The notes: generated from the letters alone by a model not told the origin. Counted from the stretch's first letter, positions 18,094 through 27,055 are shown. The stretch is 34,825 nucleotides of DNA from Clostridia bacterium (GCA_024684465.1 JAIKWW010000114.1:1-34825); one strand, 5' to 3'. Numbers and translations are program-made.

Positions 18094-19632
18094 ATGACAG
18101 TGAGAGAAAATCAGAGCAGGATGCCGGTGGTGGAGGCATTGGAAAATTTCATATCCGGGGAGCACGTTCCTCTTCATATGCCGGGACATAAAGGGCGGAA
18201 CGTGATGACAGATTCATGGGACCTTCGCTGGGATGTGACAGAACTTGAGGGTCTCGATGACCTTCATATGCCTGAGGGTATCATACTTGAAGCTGAGGAA
18301 CTGGCGGCGGATCTCTTCGGCGCAGATGAGACGTTGTTTCTGGTCAATGGCACTACTTCGGGAATCATGGCAGCAATGGCAGCTGTGGCAGGAGACGGTG
18401 AACTGATCATAGCTGCCGGGGATTGTCACGAGTCTGTCACCAGGGGATTTGTCATGAGCGGAGCCATGCCGCTGTACCTTTTTCCTCACTTTGACGTCGA
18501 TAACTGTGTGGCCGGCGGTATCAGCCCCGATGAGCTCGAAGGGATCCTGAAAATGGGAGCGGAAGCCCGGGCAGTGATCCTGACGCACCCTTCCTATTTC
18601 GGAACCAGCAGCGATCTTCTGAACCTGGTCAGAGTGGCACATAGGCACGGGGTGCCTGTCATCGTGGACGAGGCCCACGGCGCACAGGCGACCTTTGCGG
18701 ATACCGGAGTCAGCCCGGCATTGTCCTGCGGTGCGGATCTGGTGATCCAGAGTACCCACAAGATGCTGGGAAGCATGACTCAGACATCCATGCTGCACAT
18801 GCAGGGTCAGCTGGTCGACCGCAGAAGAGTGCGGTATTTTGCCGGTATGATGCAATCCACCAGTCCTTCATATCCACTCATGGCTTCACTTGACTTCGTC
18901 AGGGCGAAAATGGCCGCTGAGGGCAGAGAAATGTGGAACAGGATCGTTGACCTTACAGAAAAGACCCGGGACCGCATAGACGAAATAAGGGGCTTCAGAT
19001 GCCTCCGGACTTATGAACAATATGACGGAGTTACTGCTGAGATCGAAAAGACCCGTCTCATCATCGACCCTGCGGAATGCGGCCTTTCCGGAACTGAGCT
19101 TGAGGAGATACTCAGGCGGGACTTCGGAATATGGCTGGAGTTTGCGGATCAGCTCTATGCCGTTGCTCTGTCGGGAGCAGGCACTGTTCAGGAGGATATG
19201 TCGGCGCTGACCTCGGCATTGCAAGCGATCAGCGACAGCAGACGGAAACATGATCCCGGCAATGCAGGTTCCACCGGGCCGGATCGGAAAACAGGCACCG
19301 GTGCTGCACTGAGGAAAAGGTTGTATACGGTCAGACCGGAGCGGGTTATGAGTCCGCGAAAAGCAGTGATGGGAAGGGGAACTATGACCGATCTGAGGTA
19401 TGCGGAGGGAATGATCGCAGCAGCCGCTGTGTCGGTATATCCTCCGGGAATTCCTTTCCTGAGACCCGGGGAACGGATAACTGCGGAAATCTGTCGGCTG
19501 GCAGCTGACTGCATTGATGCCGGATATCATCTTCACGGGGCTGAGAGGAGAGAAACTGCCGGAGGCGCTGTCTATTACATCCCCGCGACTATGGAGGATG
19601 GCCACAGGGCAGCTTTCTCTTCAATAATATGA
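18094..19632 (+). CDS. Orn/Lys/Arg decarboxylase family PLP-dependent enzyme
   Basis: A 512-residue fold-type I PLP enzyme of the Orn/Lys/Arg decarboxylase major-domain family (YaaO/SpeA-like, without the N-terminal wing of E. coli CadA). N-terminal PLHMPGHKGR (residues 26-35) is the family signature. The PLP pocket carries the FLVNGTTSG loop (82-90), H112, D192-E-A-H195 and the Schiff-base lysine K223 in STHKMLG. The C-terminal domain contains the PPGIPFLRPGE motif. The ATG at 18094 has a GAGGTGG ribosome binding site. Polyamine synthesis from arginine, lysine or ornithine is expected, but the substrate cannot be told from sequence. A basic segment near residues 380-410 looks like a linker. 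tdk follows 91 bases downstream. Confidence 0.9.
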   Translation: MTVRENQSRMPVVEALENFISGEHVPLHMPGHKGRNVMTDSWDLRWDVTELEGLDDLHMPEGIILEAEELAADLFGADETLFLVNGTTSGIMAAMAAVAGDGELIIAAGDCHESVTRGFVMSGAMPLYLFPHFDVDNCVAGGISPDELEGILKMGAEARAVILTHPSYFGTSSDLLNLVRVAHRHGVPVIVDEAHGAQATFADTGVSPALSCGADLVIQSTHKMLGSMTQTSMLHMQGQLVDRRRVRYFAGMMQSTSPSYPLMASLDFVRAKMAAEGREMWNRIVDLTEKTRDRIDEIRGFRCLRTYEQYDGVTAEIEKTRLIIDPAECGLSGTELEEILRRDFGIWLEFADQLYAVALSGAGTVQEDMSALTSALQAISDSRRKHDPGNAGSTGPDRKTGTGAALRKRLYTVRPERVMSPRKAVMGRGTMTDLRYAEGMIAAAAVSVYPPGIPFLRPGERITAEICRLAADCIDAGYHLHGAERRETAGGAVYYIPATMEDGHRAAFSSII

Positions 19633-19723
19633 ACTGATACAGATTAATTCGGACGGAACAGGATCAGACGGATGTGAAACCACGGGTGAACGGGAGCCGG
19701 ACTGTCCGGAAGGGAAGTATGAT

Positions 19724-20338
19724 ATGGCACAATTATTTTTCAGATACAGTACGATGAATGCGGGCAAGAGCATGGAACTTATCAGGGTTGCGCATAACTA
19801 TCTGGAGCACGGAAAACACGTTCTTGTTATGACATCGGGACTGGACGACCGGTTTGGCAGGGGAGTGGTGAAATCCAGGATGGGCCTTTCCATAAGCGCC
19901 ATCCCGATAGATGAGGATACCAATATACTCTCCCTCTTCATGGGGGAAAATATGAGGGAGCTCATAGATTGCGTTCTGGTGGATGAGGTTCAGTTCCTGA
20001 AGAGACATCATGTGGAGGAACTGGTGGAGATCGTGGACAGCTTCGAGTGTCCGGTGATCTGTTACGGGCTCAAGAACGACTTTCAGAACGAGCTTTTCGA
20101 GGGATCGAAGTATCTGCTGATCTATGCTGACAAGATCGAGGAAATAAAGACCATATGCTGGTGCGGCAGAAAGGCCATCATGACAGCCCGGGTGCAGGAC
20201 GGCAAGAAGTCAGGCGCCGGGAATCAGATTCTCATAGGCGGGGACGAAATGTATGTCTCACTCTGCAGAAAGCATTACAACGACGGACGGGTGGGACCGA
20301 ATCTGCCGATGCCGGACAGCGACGGATCGGATCTGTAG
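19724..20338 (+). CDS. tdk: Thymidine kinase (TK1-like)
   Basis: A 204-residue TK1-type kinase of the thymidine salvage pathway. The P-loop is STMNAGKS (residues 9-16), preceded by the typical QLFFRY strand. DEVQFL (87-92) supplies Walker B and the catalytic Glu (E88). FECPVICYGLKNDF and SKYLLIYADKIEEIKTIC are family blocks. The zinc site has C145, C147, C181 and H184. It is likely co-transcribed with the decarboxylase gene upstream and ends at the terminator at 20399. Confidence 0.96.
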   Translation: MAQLFFRYSTMNAGKSMELIRVAHNYLEHGKHVLVMTSGLDDRFGRGVVKSRMGLSISAIPIDEDTNILSLFMGENMRELIDCVLVDEVQFLKRHHVEELVEIVDSFECPVICYGLKNDFQNELFEGSKYLLIYADKIEEIKTICWCGRKAIMTARVQDGKKSGAGNQILIGGDEMYVSLCRKHYNDGRVGPNLPMPDSDGSDL

Positions 20339-20376
20339 ATCGGGACGATGGTATTATTAATATAAAAAGCCGCCGG

Positions 20377-21318
20377 CTAAAAGTCCGACGACATTTCGGA
20401 GAGATCGCCCTGACAGCGGTCTCTCTTTTTTAATTCCCTGTTTATGGCATTGAGGACGGCCAGCTTGTCGAGAGCCCAGCGGGGAGCGATGAGCCTGTCC
20501 TCCGGAGCATCTCCGGTGAGTCGGTGGATCGTGATATCTGGCGGGATCACCTCCAGTGCATCACAGAGTATTTCCACATATTCGTCCCGGGTGAGGGGCC
20601 TGAAACGGGAAGGGTCGCGTAAAAATTCACTGCCCATGAGGGTTCCCGACATGTAGGTCAGGAGATGGAATTTGATGCCGAAAATGTTTTTGCGGCATAT
20701 GTGCCTGACAGTATTTAACATATCTGAAGGCGTTTCTCCGGGAAGGCCGAAGATGAGATGAGTTACCGTTCGGATGCCTCTTTTCGTGAGGGCGTCAACT
20801 GCACGGTCGTAAGTTTCCAGGCTGTAACCCCGGTTGAACGCGGAGGCCGTTGCGTCATTTGCGGTTTGAAGACCCAGTTCCACCCACAGAAAAGTGCGGC
20901 GGTTTAGTTCCTCCAGAAGATCCAGTACCGGTTCCGGGAGGCAGTCCGGGCGCGTGGCGATCGCGATGCCCCGGATGTCTTTGTGGGACAGTGCTTTCTC
21001 ATACAGCTTTCGCAATCTTTCCACCGGAGCGTAGGTGTTGGTGAAGCTCTGGAAGTAGGCTATGAAACCGGCATCCGGCCACTTGGCACGCATTACAGGA
21101 ATCTGCTCATCGATCTGGGCCCTGATGGAAACGTCATCATCGCAGGCAAAATATCCGGATCCGTCAGCGGAACAGAAAGTGCATCCTCCGGCTGAGACGA
21201 GCCCGTCTCTGTTGGGACATGTAAAACCTGCGTTAATGGCAGCCTTAGCAATCCTCTGTCCGAAATATTCTTTGAGGAAAGGTCCTATCGCATTATATCT
21301 TTTACCGTCTTTAAACAT
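20377..21318 (-). CDS. TIGR01212 family radical SAM protein (YtqA/YhcC-like)
   Basis: A 313-residue radical SAM protein convergent to tdk. The cluster-binding cysteines are C34, C46 and C49 in CPNRDGLVSAGGCTFC, the C-x11-C-x2-C spacing of the YtqA/YhcC family rather than the common CxxxCxxC. Further family blocks include YFQSFTNTYAPVERL, IATRPDCLP, WVELGLQTANDATASAFNRGY, HLIFGLPGET and IHRLTGDAPEDRLIAPRW. The substrate is not established. A GGAG ribosome binding site (complement of 21326-21329) supports the start. Its last codons overlap a plus-strand terminator. Confidence 0.93.
   Translation of the reverse strand: MFKDGKRYNAIGPFLKEYFGQRIAKAAINAGFTCPNRDGLVSAGGCTFCSADGSGYFACDDDVSIRAQIDEQIPVMRAKWPDAGFIAYFQSFTNTYAPVERLRKLYEKALSHKDIRGIAIATRPDCLPEPVLDLLEELNRRTFLWVELGLQTANDATASAFNRGYSLETYDRAVDALTKRGIRTVTHLIFGLPGETPSDMLNTVRHICRKNIFGIKFHLLTYMSGTLMGSEFLRDPSRFRPLTRDEYVEILCDALEVIPPDITIHRLTGDAPEDRLIAPRWALDKLAVLNAINRELKKRDRCQGDLSEMSSDF
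20399..20431 (+). terminator. Rho-independent terminator of the tdk transcript, inside the opposing gene
   Basis: GAGAGATCGC (20399-20408) pairs with GCGGTCTCTC (20416-20425, one G-T pair) across 7 bases, then six T residues. On the other strand the same bases encode the C-terminal residues of the radical SAM protein. Confidence 0.85.
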
Positions 21319-21387
21319 GTGAAAACTCCGTAATATTCACTGAAATTGAGCAGTATCTATATTTTCATCAATATGCCGGGACATTTG

Positions 21388-21396
21388 TGTTATACT
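21388..21396 (+). promoter_or_regulatory. Extended -10 promoter of queH-priA
   Basis: TGT-TATACT (21388-21396) fits the TGnTATAAT type; no good -35 is visible. A start near 21403 gives a leader of about 100 bases. Confidence 0.5.
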
Positions 21397-21409
21397 ATAA
21401 TTTACGAAA

Positions 21410-21476
21410 ACGGTCGGTCTGAGGACATATTGGACTCATTATAACACAGATGAGTCCGTCGTATGGGCTGGGCCGT
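21410..21476 (+). promoter_or_regulatory. Structured 5' leader of queH (unassigned RNA element)
   Basis: An outer helix ACGGTC (21410-21415) with GGCCGT (21471-21476) encloses an inner 8-bp hairpin, GGACTCAT (21432-21439) with ATGAGTCC (21450-21457). It does not match the preQ1 riboswitch classes I can recall. It may be a regulatory RNA controlling queH translation, or simply a stabilising structure. Confidence 0.4.
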
Positions 21477-21488
21477 AATTTTGTGATT

Positions 21489-21504
21489 GGAGGGAATCTC
21501 ATTG
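21489..21504 (+). promoter_or_regulatory. Ribosome binding site deciding a TTG start for queH
   Basis: GGAGGGA (21489-21495) lies 6 bases before TTG 21502-21504. The TTG at 21487 would sit on top of the binding site, so 21502 is the start. Confidence 0.65.
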
Positions 21505-22116
21505 GAAGAAAAGAAGCAGAAACTTCTTCTCCACAGCTGCTGTGGTCCATGCAGCACAGCCTGCGTGGAGAGGCTCGTGGACAGGTACGATCTCACGGTT
21601 TATTTCTACAATCCGAATATTACCAATGAAGGGGAATATGCAAAGCGTCTGGCAGCGGAGAAACAGTTCATAGATGCATATAATGAAAAGCTTCCTCCGG
21701 AATCACAGGTGAAACTGGTGGAGGGTCCCTACGATCCCGAACGCTATCTTGAAGCGGTCAGGGGACTGGAGGATGCTCCGGAGAACGGTGAAAGATGCAC
21801 TGTATGCTTCAGGACGAGAATGGAACAGGCGGCAGAGTATGCCGAAAACGAGGGGTTCGACCTCTTTACCACAACGCTGACTGTGAGTCCTCATAAGAAC
21901 AGCAGGATCATCAGCGCCATAGGTCACGAGCTTCAGGAGAAGACCGGAGCGGAATACCTGGACGAGAATTTCAAGAAAAAGGACGGATTCAAGCGATCCA
22001 CGGAAATGTCCAGGGAATACGGTCTTTACCGTCAGAATTTCTGCGGATGTGTTTTTTCTGAGAGGCCGGGTGCCGGAGCAGATGATCCGGAGCTGGAGCG
22101 GGGTCCTATACGATGA
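21502..22116 (+). CDS. queH: Epoxyqueuosine reductase QueH
   Basis: QueH reduces epoxyqueuosine in tRNA to queuosine, the last step of that wobble-base modification, and is unrelated to QueG. The family cysteines are all visible in the 204 residues: C13-C14-GPC17 near the N-terminus, C99 and C102 in CTVCFRTRM, and C181/C183 in FCGCVFS; some ligate an iron-sulfur cluster and a mononuclear iron. TTTLTVSPHKN and SREYGLYRQNFCGC are further signatures. The start is TTG. The stop overlaps the priA ATG, so the two are translationally coupled. No other queuosine gene is present in the window. Confidence 0.93.
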   Translation: MEEKKQKLLLHSCCGPCSTACVERLVDRYDLTVYFYNPNITNEGEYAKRLAAEKQFIDAYNEKLPPESQVKLVEGPYDPERYLEAVRGLEDAPENGERCTVCFRTRMEQAAEYAENEGFDLFTTTLTVSPHKNSRIISAIGHELQEKTGAEYLDENFKKKDGFKRSTEMSREYGLYRQNFCGCVFSERPGAGADDPELERGPIR

Positions 22117-24125
22117 AGTATGTCAAAGTCGTGATCGATCAGGTCAGTGATCACGTGGATACGCTCTTTACATACGCCTGCCCGGATGACAGTGTGAGGA
22201 CAGGCAGTGTGGTAAAGGTGCCCTTCGGCAGAGGGAACAGGCTGAAGACGGCTTATGTTTTCAGCGTTGAAGATGACAATTCCGAGGGGATAAAGGGCTT
22301 GAAAGAAGTGGTCTCTGTGGAGGACGCGTACGTGCTTCCGGAGGATCTGGTGGAAATCTGCCGCTGGATGAAGGAGCGGTACGTTTGCAGATATATAGAT
22401 GCGGTTAAATGTGTCATCCCTCCGGGAGCACCTCCCAAGAGGGGCCTGCGCAAGGATCCCTACGGGGAAATGGATGTGACGGAAGATCTTCCGCCTGAGC
22501 TCACTGAGGAACAGCGGGCGGTTGTGGATGAGATCGATACCGCACTGGATACGGGACAGAAGAAGGTCTTTCTGCTCAACGGTGTGACCAGCAGCGGCAA
22601 GACCGAGGTCTACATGCGAGCTGCTGCGAGGGCGCTGGAACAGGGCAGAGGCGCGCTTGTACTGGTGCCCGAGATATCTCTGACGCCCCAGACTGTGGCC
22701 CGGTTCGTCGCCCGGTTCGGCAGTGAGAATGTGGCCGTGCTTCACAGCAGGCTCACAAAGGGTCAGCGATATGACCAGTGGATGCGCATCCGGAACGGGG
22801 GAGCGAAAATCCTGATAGGAGCCCGCTCCGGGGTGTTCGCTCCATTTGAAAGACTGGGCGTGATCGTTTTGGATGAAGAGCATGATTCTTCGTATAAGTC
22901 AGATATGACGCCGAAGTATGACGCCATCGAGACAGCCGTGAAGAGAGCGGAACTTTCGGGAGCGGTGGTCATACTGGGATCGGCAACACCCTCCGTCATA
23001 TCGAGATATAACGCGGAACAGGGACTTTATAAAGAACTGCGCATGAAGAAGAGGTACAATAAAACGCCGTTACCTCATGTTCATGTGGTGGATATGAGGG
23101 AAGAACTGAAAAAGGGAAACAAGACCATATTCAGCGCAAGGCTGCTGGACAGCACCAGAAAGACGCTGGCTTCCGGGAAGCAGGCCATATTCTTCCTGAA
23201 CCGCAGAGGTTACTCCTCATTCATATCCTGCAGATCCTGCGGATTTGTGATGAAATGTGATGTCTGCGGAGTATCCCTGACATATCACCGTTCCAGCGGG
23301 ATGGCGGAATGTCATTACTGCGGGAAAAAAGTGCCGGTCCCAAAGGTGTGTCCTGAATGCGGAGGCCGATACATAAAATATTTCGGAGCAGGTACAGAGC
23401 AGGTTGAAGAATTTGCAAAGCAGATGTTCGAAGGGTATAATGTGGCCCGGCTGGATCTGGATACCACTGCCAGAAAGGGCGAAGCTGAGCGGATTCTCGG
23501 TGCTTTTAAAAAGGGGAAGATCCACATTCTCGTGGGAACCCAGCTGGTGGCAAAGGGCCTGGATTTTGCAAATGTAGGTCTGGTGGGAGTGATCGCGGCG
23601 GACGTGACTCTGAACATACCTGACTACCGCTCTGCGGAACGCACATTCCAGCTCATCGTTCAGTCCTCCGGAAGAGCGGGGAGAGGCGATGAGGCCGGCA
23701 ATGTGGTGATCCAGACTTATTCCCCGGAGGAACGGGCGGTGAGAGATGCTGCGGCCGGGGATTACGACAGCTTTTACAGGCATGAGATCAGGATGCGAAA
23801 GCTGACAGGATATCCACCTTTTACTGATATAATAAGACTTGTATTCTGCTGTGAGAACAGCCGGGCTGCTCTGGCTGAAGCAGAAGCTGTATACGAAGAA
23901 ATAGCCGGAAGCGGGATAGCAGGCAGTTTTGAGGTCTTTTCGCCGCAGCCGGCATATATGGCAAAGCTGAACGGAGATTACAGATTTCACATGCTGATAA
24001 AGAGCCCGCATGAACGGACAGCTGTTTATATGGATCTGATTGCGGGGATAAAAGAACGGAGGACTGAGTCGAAGAAGACCGCCTCCGTGATGGTGGTGGA
24101 ACTGAATCCGTACAGCTTCACATGA
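22113..24125 (+). CDS. priA: Primosomal protein N' (replication restart helicase PriA)
   Basis: PriA reloads the replisome at stalled forks. The 670 residues begin with the 3'-DNA-binding domain (VVIDQVSDHVDTLFTY...). Walker A is GVTSSGKTEVY (residues 157-167) and the DEEH box is at 254-257. A four-pair cysteine zinc module runs through CRSCGFVMKCDVCG...CHYCGKK...CPECGG (about 370-425). Helicase motifs V and VI are GTQLVAKGLDFANV and QSSGRAGRG. It is somewhat shorter than the roughly 730-800 residues of many homologues, mainly in the region between the DNA-binding and helicase domains. The start overlaps queH by four bases. Confidence 0.96.
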   Translation: MKYVKVVIDQVSDHVDTLFTYACPDDSVRTGSVVKVPFGRGNRLKTAYVFSVEDDNSEGIKGLKEVVSVEDAYVLPEDLVEICRWMKERYVCRYIDAVKCVIPPGAPPKRGLRKDPYGEMDVTEDLPPELTEEQRAVVDEIDTALDTGQKKVFLLNGVTSSGKTEVYMRAAARALEQGRGALVLVPEISLTPQTVARFVARFGSENVAVLHSRLTKGQRYDQWMRIRNGGAKILIGARSGVFAPFERLGVIVLDEEHDSSYKSDMTPKYDAIETAVKRAELSGAVVILGSATPSVISRYNAEQGLYKELRMKKRYNKTPLPHVHVVDMREELKKGNKTIFSARLLDSTRKTLASGKQAIFFLNRRGYSSFISCRSCGFVMKCDVCGVSLTYHRSSGMAECHYCGKKVPVPKVCPECGGRYIKYFGAGTEQVEEFAKQMFEGYNVARLDLDTTARKGEAERILGAFKKGKIHILVGTQLVAKGLDFANVGLVGVIAADVTLNIPDYRSAERTFQLIVQSSGRAGRGDEAGNVVIQTYSPEERAVRDAAAGDYDSFYRHEIRMRKLTGYPPFTDIIRLVFCCENSRAALAEAEAVYEEIAGSGIAGSFEVFSPQPAYMAKLNGDYRFHMLIKSPHERTAVYMDLIAGIKERRTESKKTASVMVVELNPYSFT

Positions 24126-24139
24126 TTTTGATAAACGAT

Positions 24140-24155
24140 GTAATTGATAAATTAC
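24140..24155 (+). repeat. Small inverted repeat between priA and def
   Basis: GTAATT (24140-24145) and AATTAC (24150-24155) flank GATA in the 54-base AT-rich gap before def. It could be an operator or chance in AT-rich DNA. Confidence 0.3.
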
Positions 24156-24179
24156 CACGATTCTTGAAAGGAGATATTT

Positions 24180-24644
24180 ATGGCACTCAGAAAGATAGTT
24201 CAGGTGGGTGATCCGATCCTCAGAAAGCAGTGCAAGGAGGTCAAGACTGTCAATGACAGGACCAGAATGCTCATCGATGACATGATAGAGACGATGCATG
24301 ATTCTGACGGAGTAGGACTTGCAGCGCCTCAGGTGGGCGTACTCAGAAGGATCTTTGTGGTGGACGTGGGCGAGGGTCCCATCGTTCTCATCAATCCCGA
24401 GATAGTAGAGACCTCAGGTGAGCAGACGGGAAGCGAAGGCTGTCTGAGCATTCCGGGCAGATATGCAGAGGTTACAAGACCGGATCACGTTAAGATCAGG
24501 GGCCTTGACAGAGATGGCAATCCTGTGGAATACGAAGGTGATGATCTGCTGGCAAGAGCATTTCTCCACGAGAATGATCATCTCGACGGAATTCTTTACA
24601 CTGACAAAGTAGCAGATGACGAGGTTTATCTGGAGGAGGAGTAA
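24180..24644 (+). CDS. def: Peptide deformylase
   Basis: A 154-residue metalloenzyme that removes the formyl group from new proteins. The three catalytic motifs are intact: GVGLAAPQVG (residues 44-53), EGCLS (86-90; C88 binds metal) and HENDH (130-134; H130, E131, H134). The acidic tail is LEEE. The AAAGGAGATATTT ribosome binding site is strong. It lies 2 bases before fmt, the enzyme that adds the formyl group to initiator tRNA, as in most Firmicutes. Confidence 0.97.
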   Translation: MALRKIVQVGDPILRKQCKEVKTVNDRTRMLIDDMIETMHDSDGVGLAAPQVGVLRRIFVVDVGEGPIVLINPEIVETSGEQTGSEGCLSIPGRYAEVTRPDHVKIRGLDRDGNPVEYEGDDLLARAFLHENDHLDGILYTDKVADDEVYLEEE

Positions 24645-24646
24645 GC

Positions 24647-25621
24647 ATGGAAGGCAGACTTCGCGTCGTATATATGGGAACACCTGATTTTGCGGTGCCG
24701 CCGCTGAAGGCGATGGCTGAATCCGAAATCTGCGATGTTGTACTGGTTGTTACACAGCCGGACAAGGCCAGAGACAGAGGCAAGCATGAGCAGCCGACAC
24801 CGGTAAAGGCCGCTGCGGCAGAGGCCGGGATCCCGGTGTCCCAGCCTGTGAAGATCAGGGGTAACAGCGAATTTATTGACGAACTGAGGGAACTGGCTCC
24901 CGACATGATCGTAGTTGCAGCATATGGACAGATCCTGCCGCCGGAGGTGCTGGATATTCCGAGGCTGGGATGTGTAAATATCCATGCGTCACTGCTTCCG
25001 CGTTTCCGCGGTGCAGCGCCGATCCAGCACAGCATTCTGGCAGGGGACAAGGAAACGGGCATCACCCTTATGTTCATGGCAGAGGGCCTGGATACGGGAG
25101 ATATGATCGCAAAATCCAAAGTATCCATAGGAAACAAGAATGCAGATGAGCTTCACGATGTGCTTTCGGAAATGGGAGCTGACCTGCTCATGGAATATAT
25201 TCCGCGGATCGCGGATGGAGATATTGCTCCTGAAAAGCAGAATGATTCCAGATCCTGCTATGCGCCGATGCTCTCAAAGAGGGACGGAGAGATAGATTTC
25301 AGCAAAGATGCGGCATATATCGATCGTCAGGTCAGGGCTATGGGCGCCTGGCCGGGCACATATACATACCTTAACGGGGTCCAGATGAAGGTGAAGTCGG
25401 CGGAAGTGGCAAACGGCGGAACTATCGGCAACATCCCGGGTACTGTGGTGTCCGAAGGCAAGGACGGAATCATCGTGGCCTGCGGAAGGGGCATGGTAGT
25501 AATTAAAGAAATACAGATGCCCGGAAAGAGACGCATGACAGTGGACGAATTCCTCAGAGGAAATTCAGTTGAACTGGGAACGATTCTGGGAAAAGTTGAA
25601 GATACGGACGGAGAACAGTAA
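24647..25621 (+). CDS. fmt: Methionyl-tRNA formyltransferase
   Basis: Fmt formylates Met-tRNA(fMet) using 10-formyl-tetrahydrofolate. At 324 residues it has the normal length. The N-terminal hydrolase fold starts RVVYMGTPDFAVP. The active-site residues N111 and H113 lie in NIHASLLPRFRGAAPIQ and D149 in GLDTGDM. The C-terminal tRNA-binding OB domain begins near residue 208 (SCYAPMLSKRDGEIDF) and contains the QVRAMGAWPGTYT motif. It is tightly packed between def and rsmB. Confidence 0.97.
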   Translation: MEGRLRVVYMGTPDFAVPPLKAMAESEICDVVLVVTQPDKARDRGKHEQPTPVKAAAAEAGIPVSQPVKIRGNSEFIDELRELAPDMIVVAAYGQILPPEVLDIPRLGCVNIHASLLPRFRGAAPIQHSILAGDKETGITLMFMAEGLDTGDMIAKSKVSIGNKNADELHDVLSEMGADLLMEYIPRIADGDIAPEKQNDSRSCYAPMLSKRDGEIDFSKDAAYIDRQVRAMGAWPGTYTYLNGVQMKVKSAEVANGGTIGNIPGTVVSEGKDGIIVACGRGMVVIKEIQMPGKRRMTVDEFLRGNSVELGTILGKVEDTDGEQ

Positions 25622-25624
25622 TTC

Positions 25625-26977
25625 ATGGATAATGAAAGAAGGACCGCATACGAGGCCCTGCTTGCGGTTGAGAAGAACAATGCCTACTCAAATCTGGCAG
25701 TGAACGACGCAATCTCCCACAGGAAACCTGAGGACGAGGCCTTTGTGCGCCTTCTTGTATATGGGACCATTGAAAACAGATTGTATCTGGAGCACAGGCT
25801 TTCACAGCTGATAAAGGGACGTTTCGAAAAACTGGATCCTCAGATAAGAGTCCTGCTTCTCATGGGCGCGTATCAGATGGATTTTGTGGAGAAAGTGCCT
25901 GACTATGCAGCCATAAACGAATCCGTAAACATAGCACGAAAGGTTAAGAGAGGTCTTCAGGGCTTTGTGAACGGAGTCCTGAGAAATTATTCCAGGAGAA
26001 AAGAGACTCTCTCGCTGCCGGACCGGGAAGATGATGCTGTGAAATATCTGTCCGTAAAGTATTCATATAATCCGGATATAGTGAGTATGTGGATCGAAAT
26101 GTACGGTGAAGAGAGAGCAGAGAGCCTTTTGAGGGCCGGAAACGAGACTGCTCCGCTGGTGCTCAGGGTCAACACACTGAAGACTGACAGAGAGAAGCTG
26201 ACAGAGCTCCTGAGAGCCGAGGGTTTTGAAACGGAGAAATTCTGTTACGGAGACGGGTTAAAAACTCTTACAGGGAAAAATGAAGGCTCTGAGCTGGTAC
26301 TCAGCGGAGCGGCTGAGGCTGAAAAAAGACTGATAAGCCTCAGGGGCAGCAGGATACTTGAGAACAGATTATTTTCAGAGGGTCTGTTCAGCGTTCAGGA
26401 TCCGGCTTCGGCGCTGGCTGTCTCTACGCTGGGACCGAAACCCGGTGATACTGTGCTGGATCTTTGCGCTGCTCCCGGGGGAAAATCCACCCTGGCAGCG
26501 GAACTCATGGAGAACCGGGGCAGGATCATTTCCTGTGACATATATGAACATAAACTGGAACTCATGAAAAACGGAGCATCCAGACTGGGAATCGACATTA
26601 TCGAGACCCGCAAAAATGACGCAACTGTGTTCAATCCGGAATTCGAAGGGGTCGCTGACAAGGTTATCGCTGACGTTCCGTGTTCCGGCCTTGGAGTTGT
26701 GCGGCGACGTCCTGAAATAAAGCTTAAAATGAATTCAGCTTTTTTTAAGGAACTGGCAGAATTGCAGCTGGATATCCTTCAGCAGGCCGCTCGTTATGTG
26801 AAACCGGGCGGAATACTGTTTTACAGTACATGTACGATTTCAAACATCGAAAATGATGGTGTTTTATCTATGTTCCTACAAAAAAACATAGAATTTTCCG
26901 TACTCACAAAAATACAAACGTTACCAGATGTTTCCAATAGCGACGGCTTTTATTTCAGTGCGTTGCAGCGTTTTTAA
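25625..26977 (+). CDS. rsmB: 16S rRNA (cytosine(967)-C(5))-methyltransferase RsmB (Sun)
   Basis: The 450 residues combine an N-terminal NusB-like domain (about 1-125) with a Rossmann-type SAM domain. The SAM motif is DLCAAPGGKSTL (279-290). The two catalytic cysteines are C353 in DVPCSGLG and C403 in YSTCTISNIEND. The last 45 or so codons, from about 26860, switch to AT-rich usage (TTA, CTA, CAA, ACA), unlike the rest of the gene, and the C-terminal block is short but still ends in the family's DGFYFSALQRF. This suggests a recombination junction inside the 3' end. rlmN, which usually follows, is missing. Confidence 0.94.
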   Translation: MDNERRTAYEALLAVEKNNAYSNLAVNDAISHRKPEDEAFVRLLVYGTIENRLYLEHRLSQLIKGRFEKLDPQIRVLLLMGAYQMDFVEKVPDYAAINESVNIARKVKRGLQGFVNGVLRNYSRRKETLSLPDREDDAVKYLSVKYSYNPDIVSMWIEMYGEERAESLLRAGNETAPLVLRVNTLKTDREKLTELLRAEGFETEKFCYGDGLKTLTGKNEGSELVLSGAAEAEKRLISLRGSRILENRLFSEGLFSVQDPASALAVSTLGPKPGDTVLDLCAAPGGKSTLAAELMENRGRIISCDIYEHKLELMKNGASRLGIDIIETRKNDATVFNPEFEGVADKVIADVPCSGLGVVRRRPEIKLKMNSAFFKELAELQLDILQQAARYVKPGGILFYSTCTISNIENDGVLSMFLQKNIEFSVLTKIQTLPDVSNSDGFYFSALQRF

Positions 26978-27015
26978 GAAGTGATTAAGATTATTTTAAT
27001 AAATCAAAAAAACAT

Positions 27016-27052
27016 AAAAAAACAGACAAAACATTGTATTTTGTCTGTTTTT
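27016..27052 (+). terminator. Rho-independent terminator after rsmB (possibly bidirectional)
   Basis: AAAAACAGACAAAA (27018-27031) pairs perfectly with TTTTGTCTGTTTTT (27039-27052) around CATTGTA. The A-rich side could serve the opposite strand too. Confidence 0.9.
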
Positions 27053-27055
27053 GAT

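Noticed and set aside
21403..21501. A preQ1 riboswitch upstream of queH
   Set aside because: The leader lacks the short class I pseudoknot core and the class II and III patterns I can recall; only generic hairpins are seen.
23217..24299. A 360-codon open frame on the minus strand across priA and def
   Set aside because: Antisense to conserved motifs of both genes; Cys/His/Ser-rich sequence with no family resemblance.
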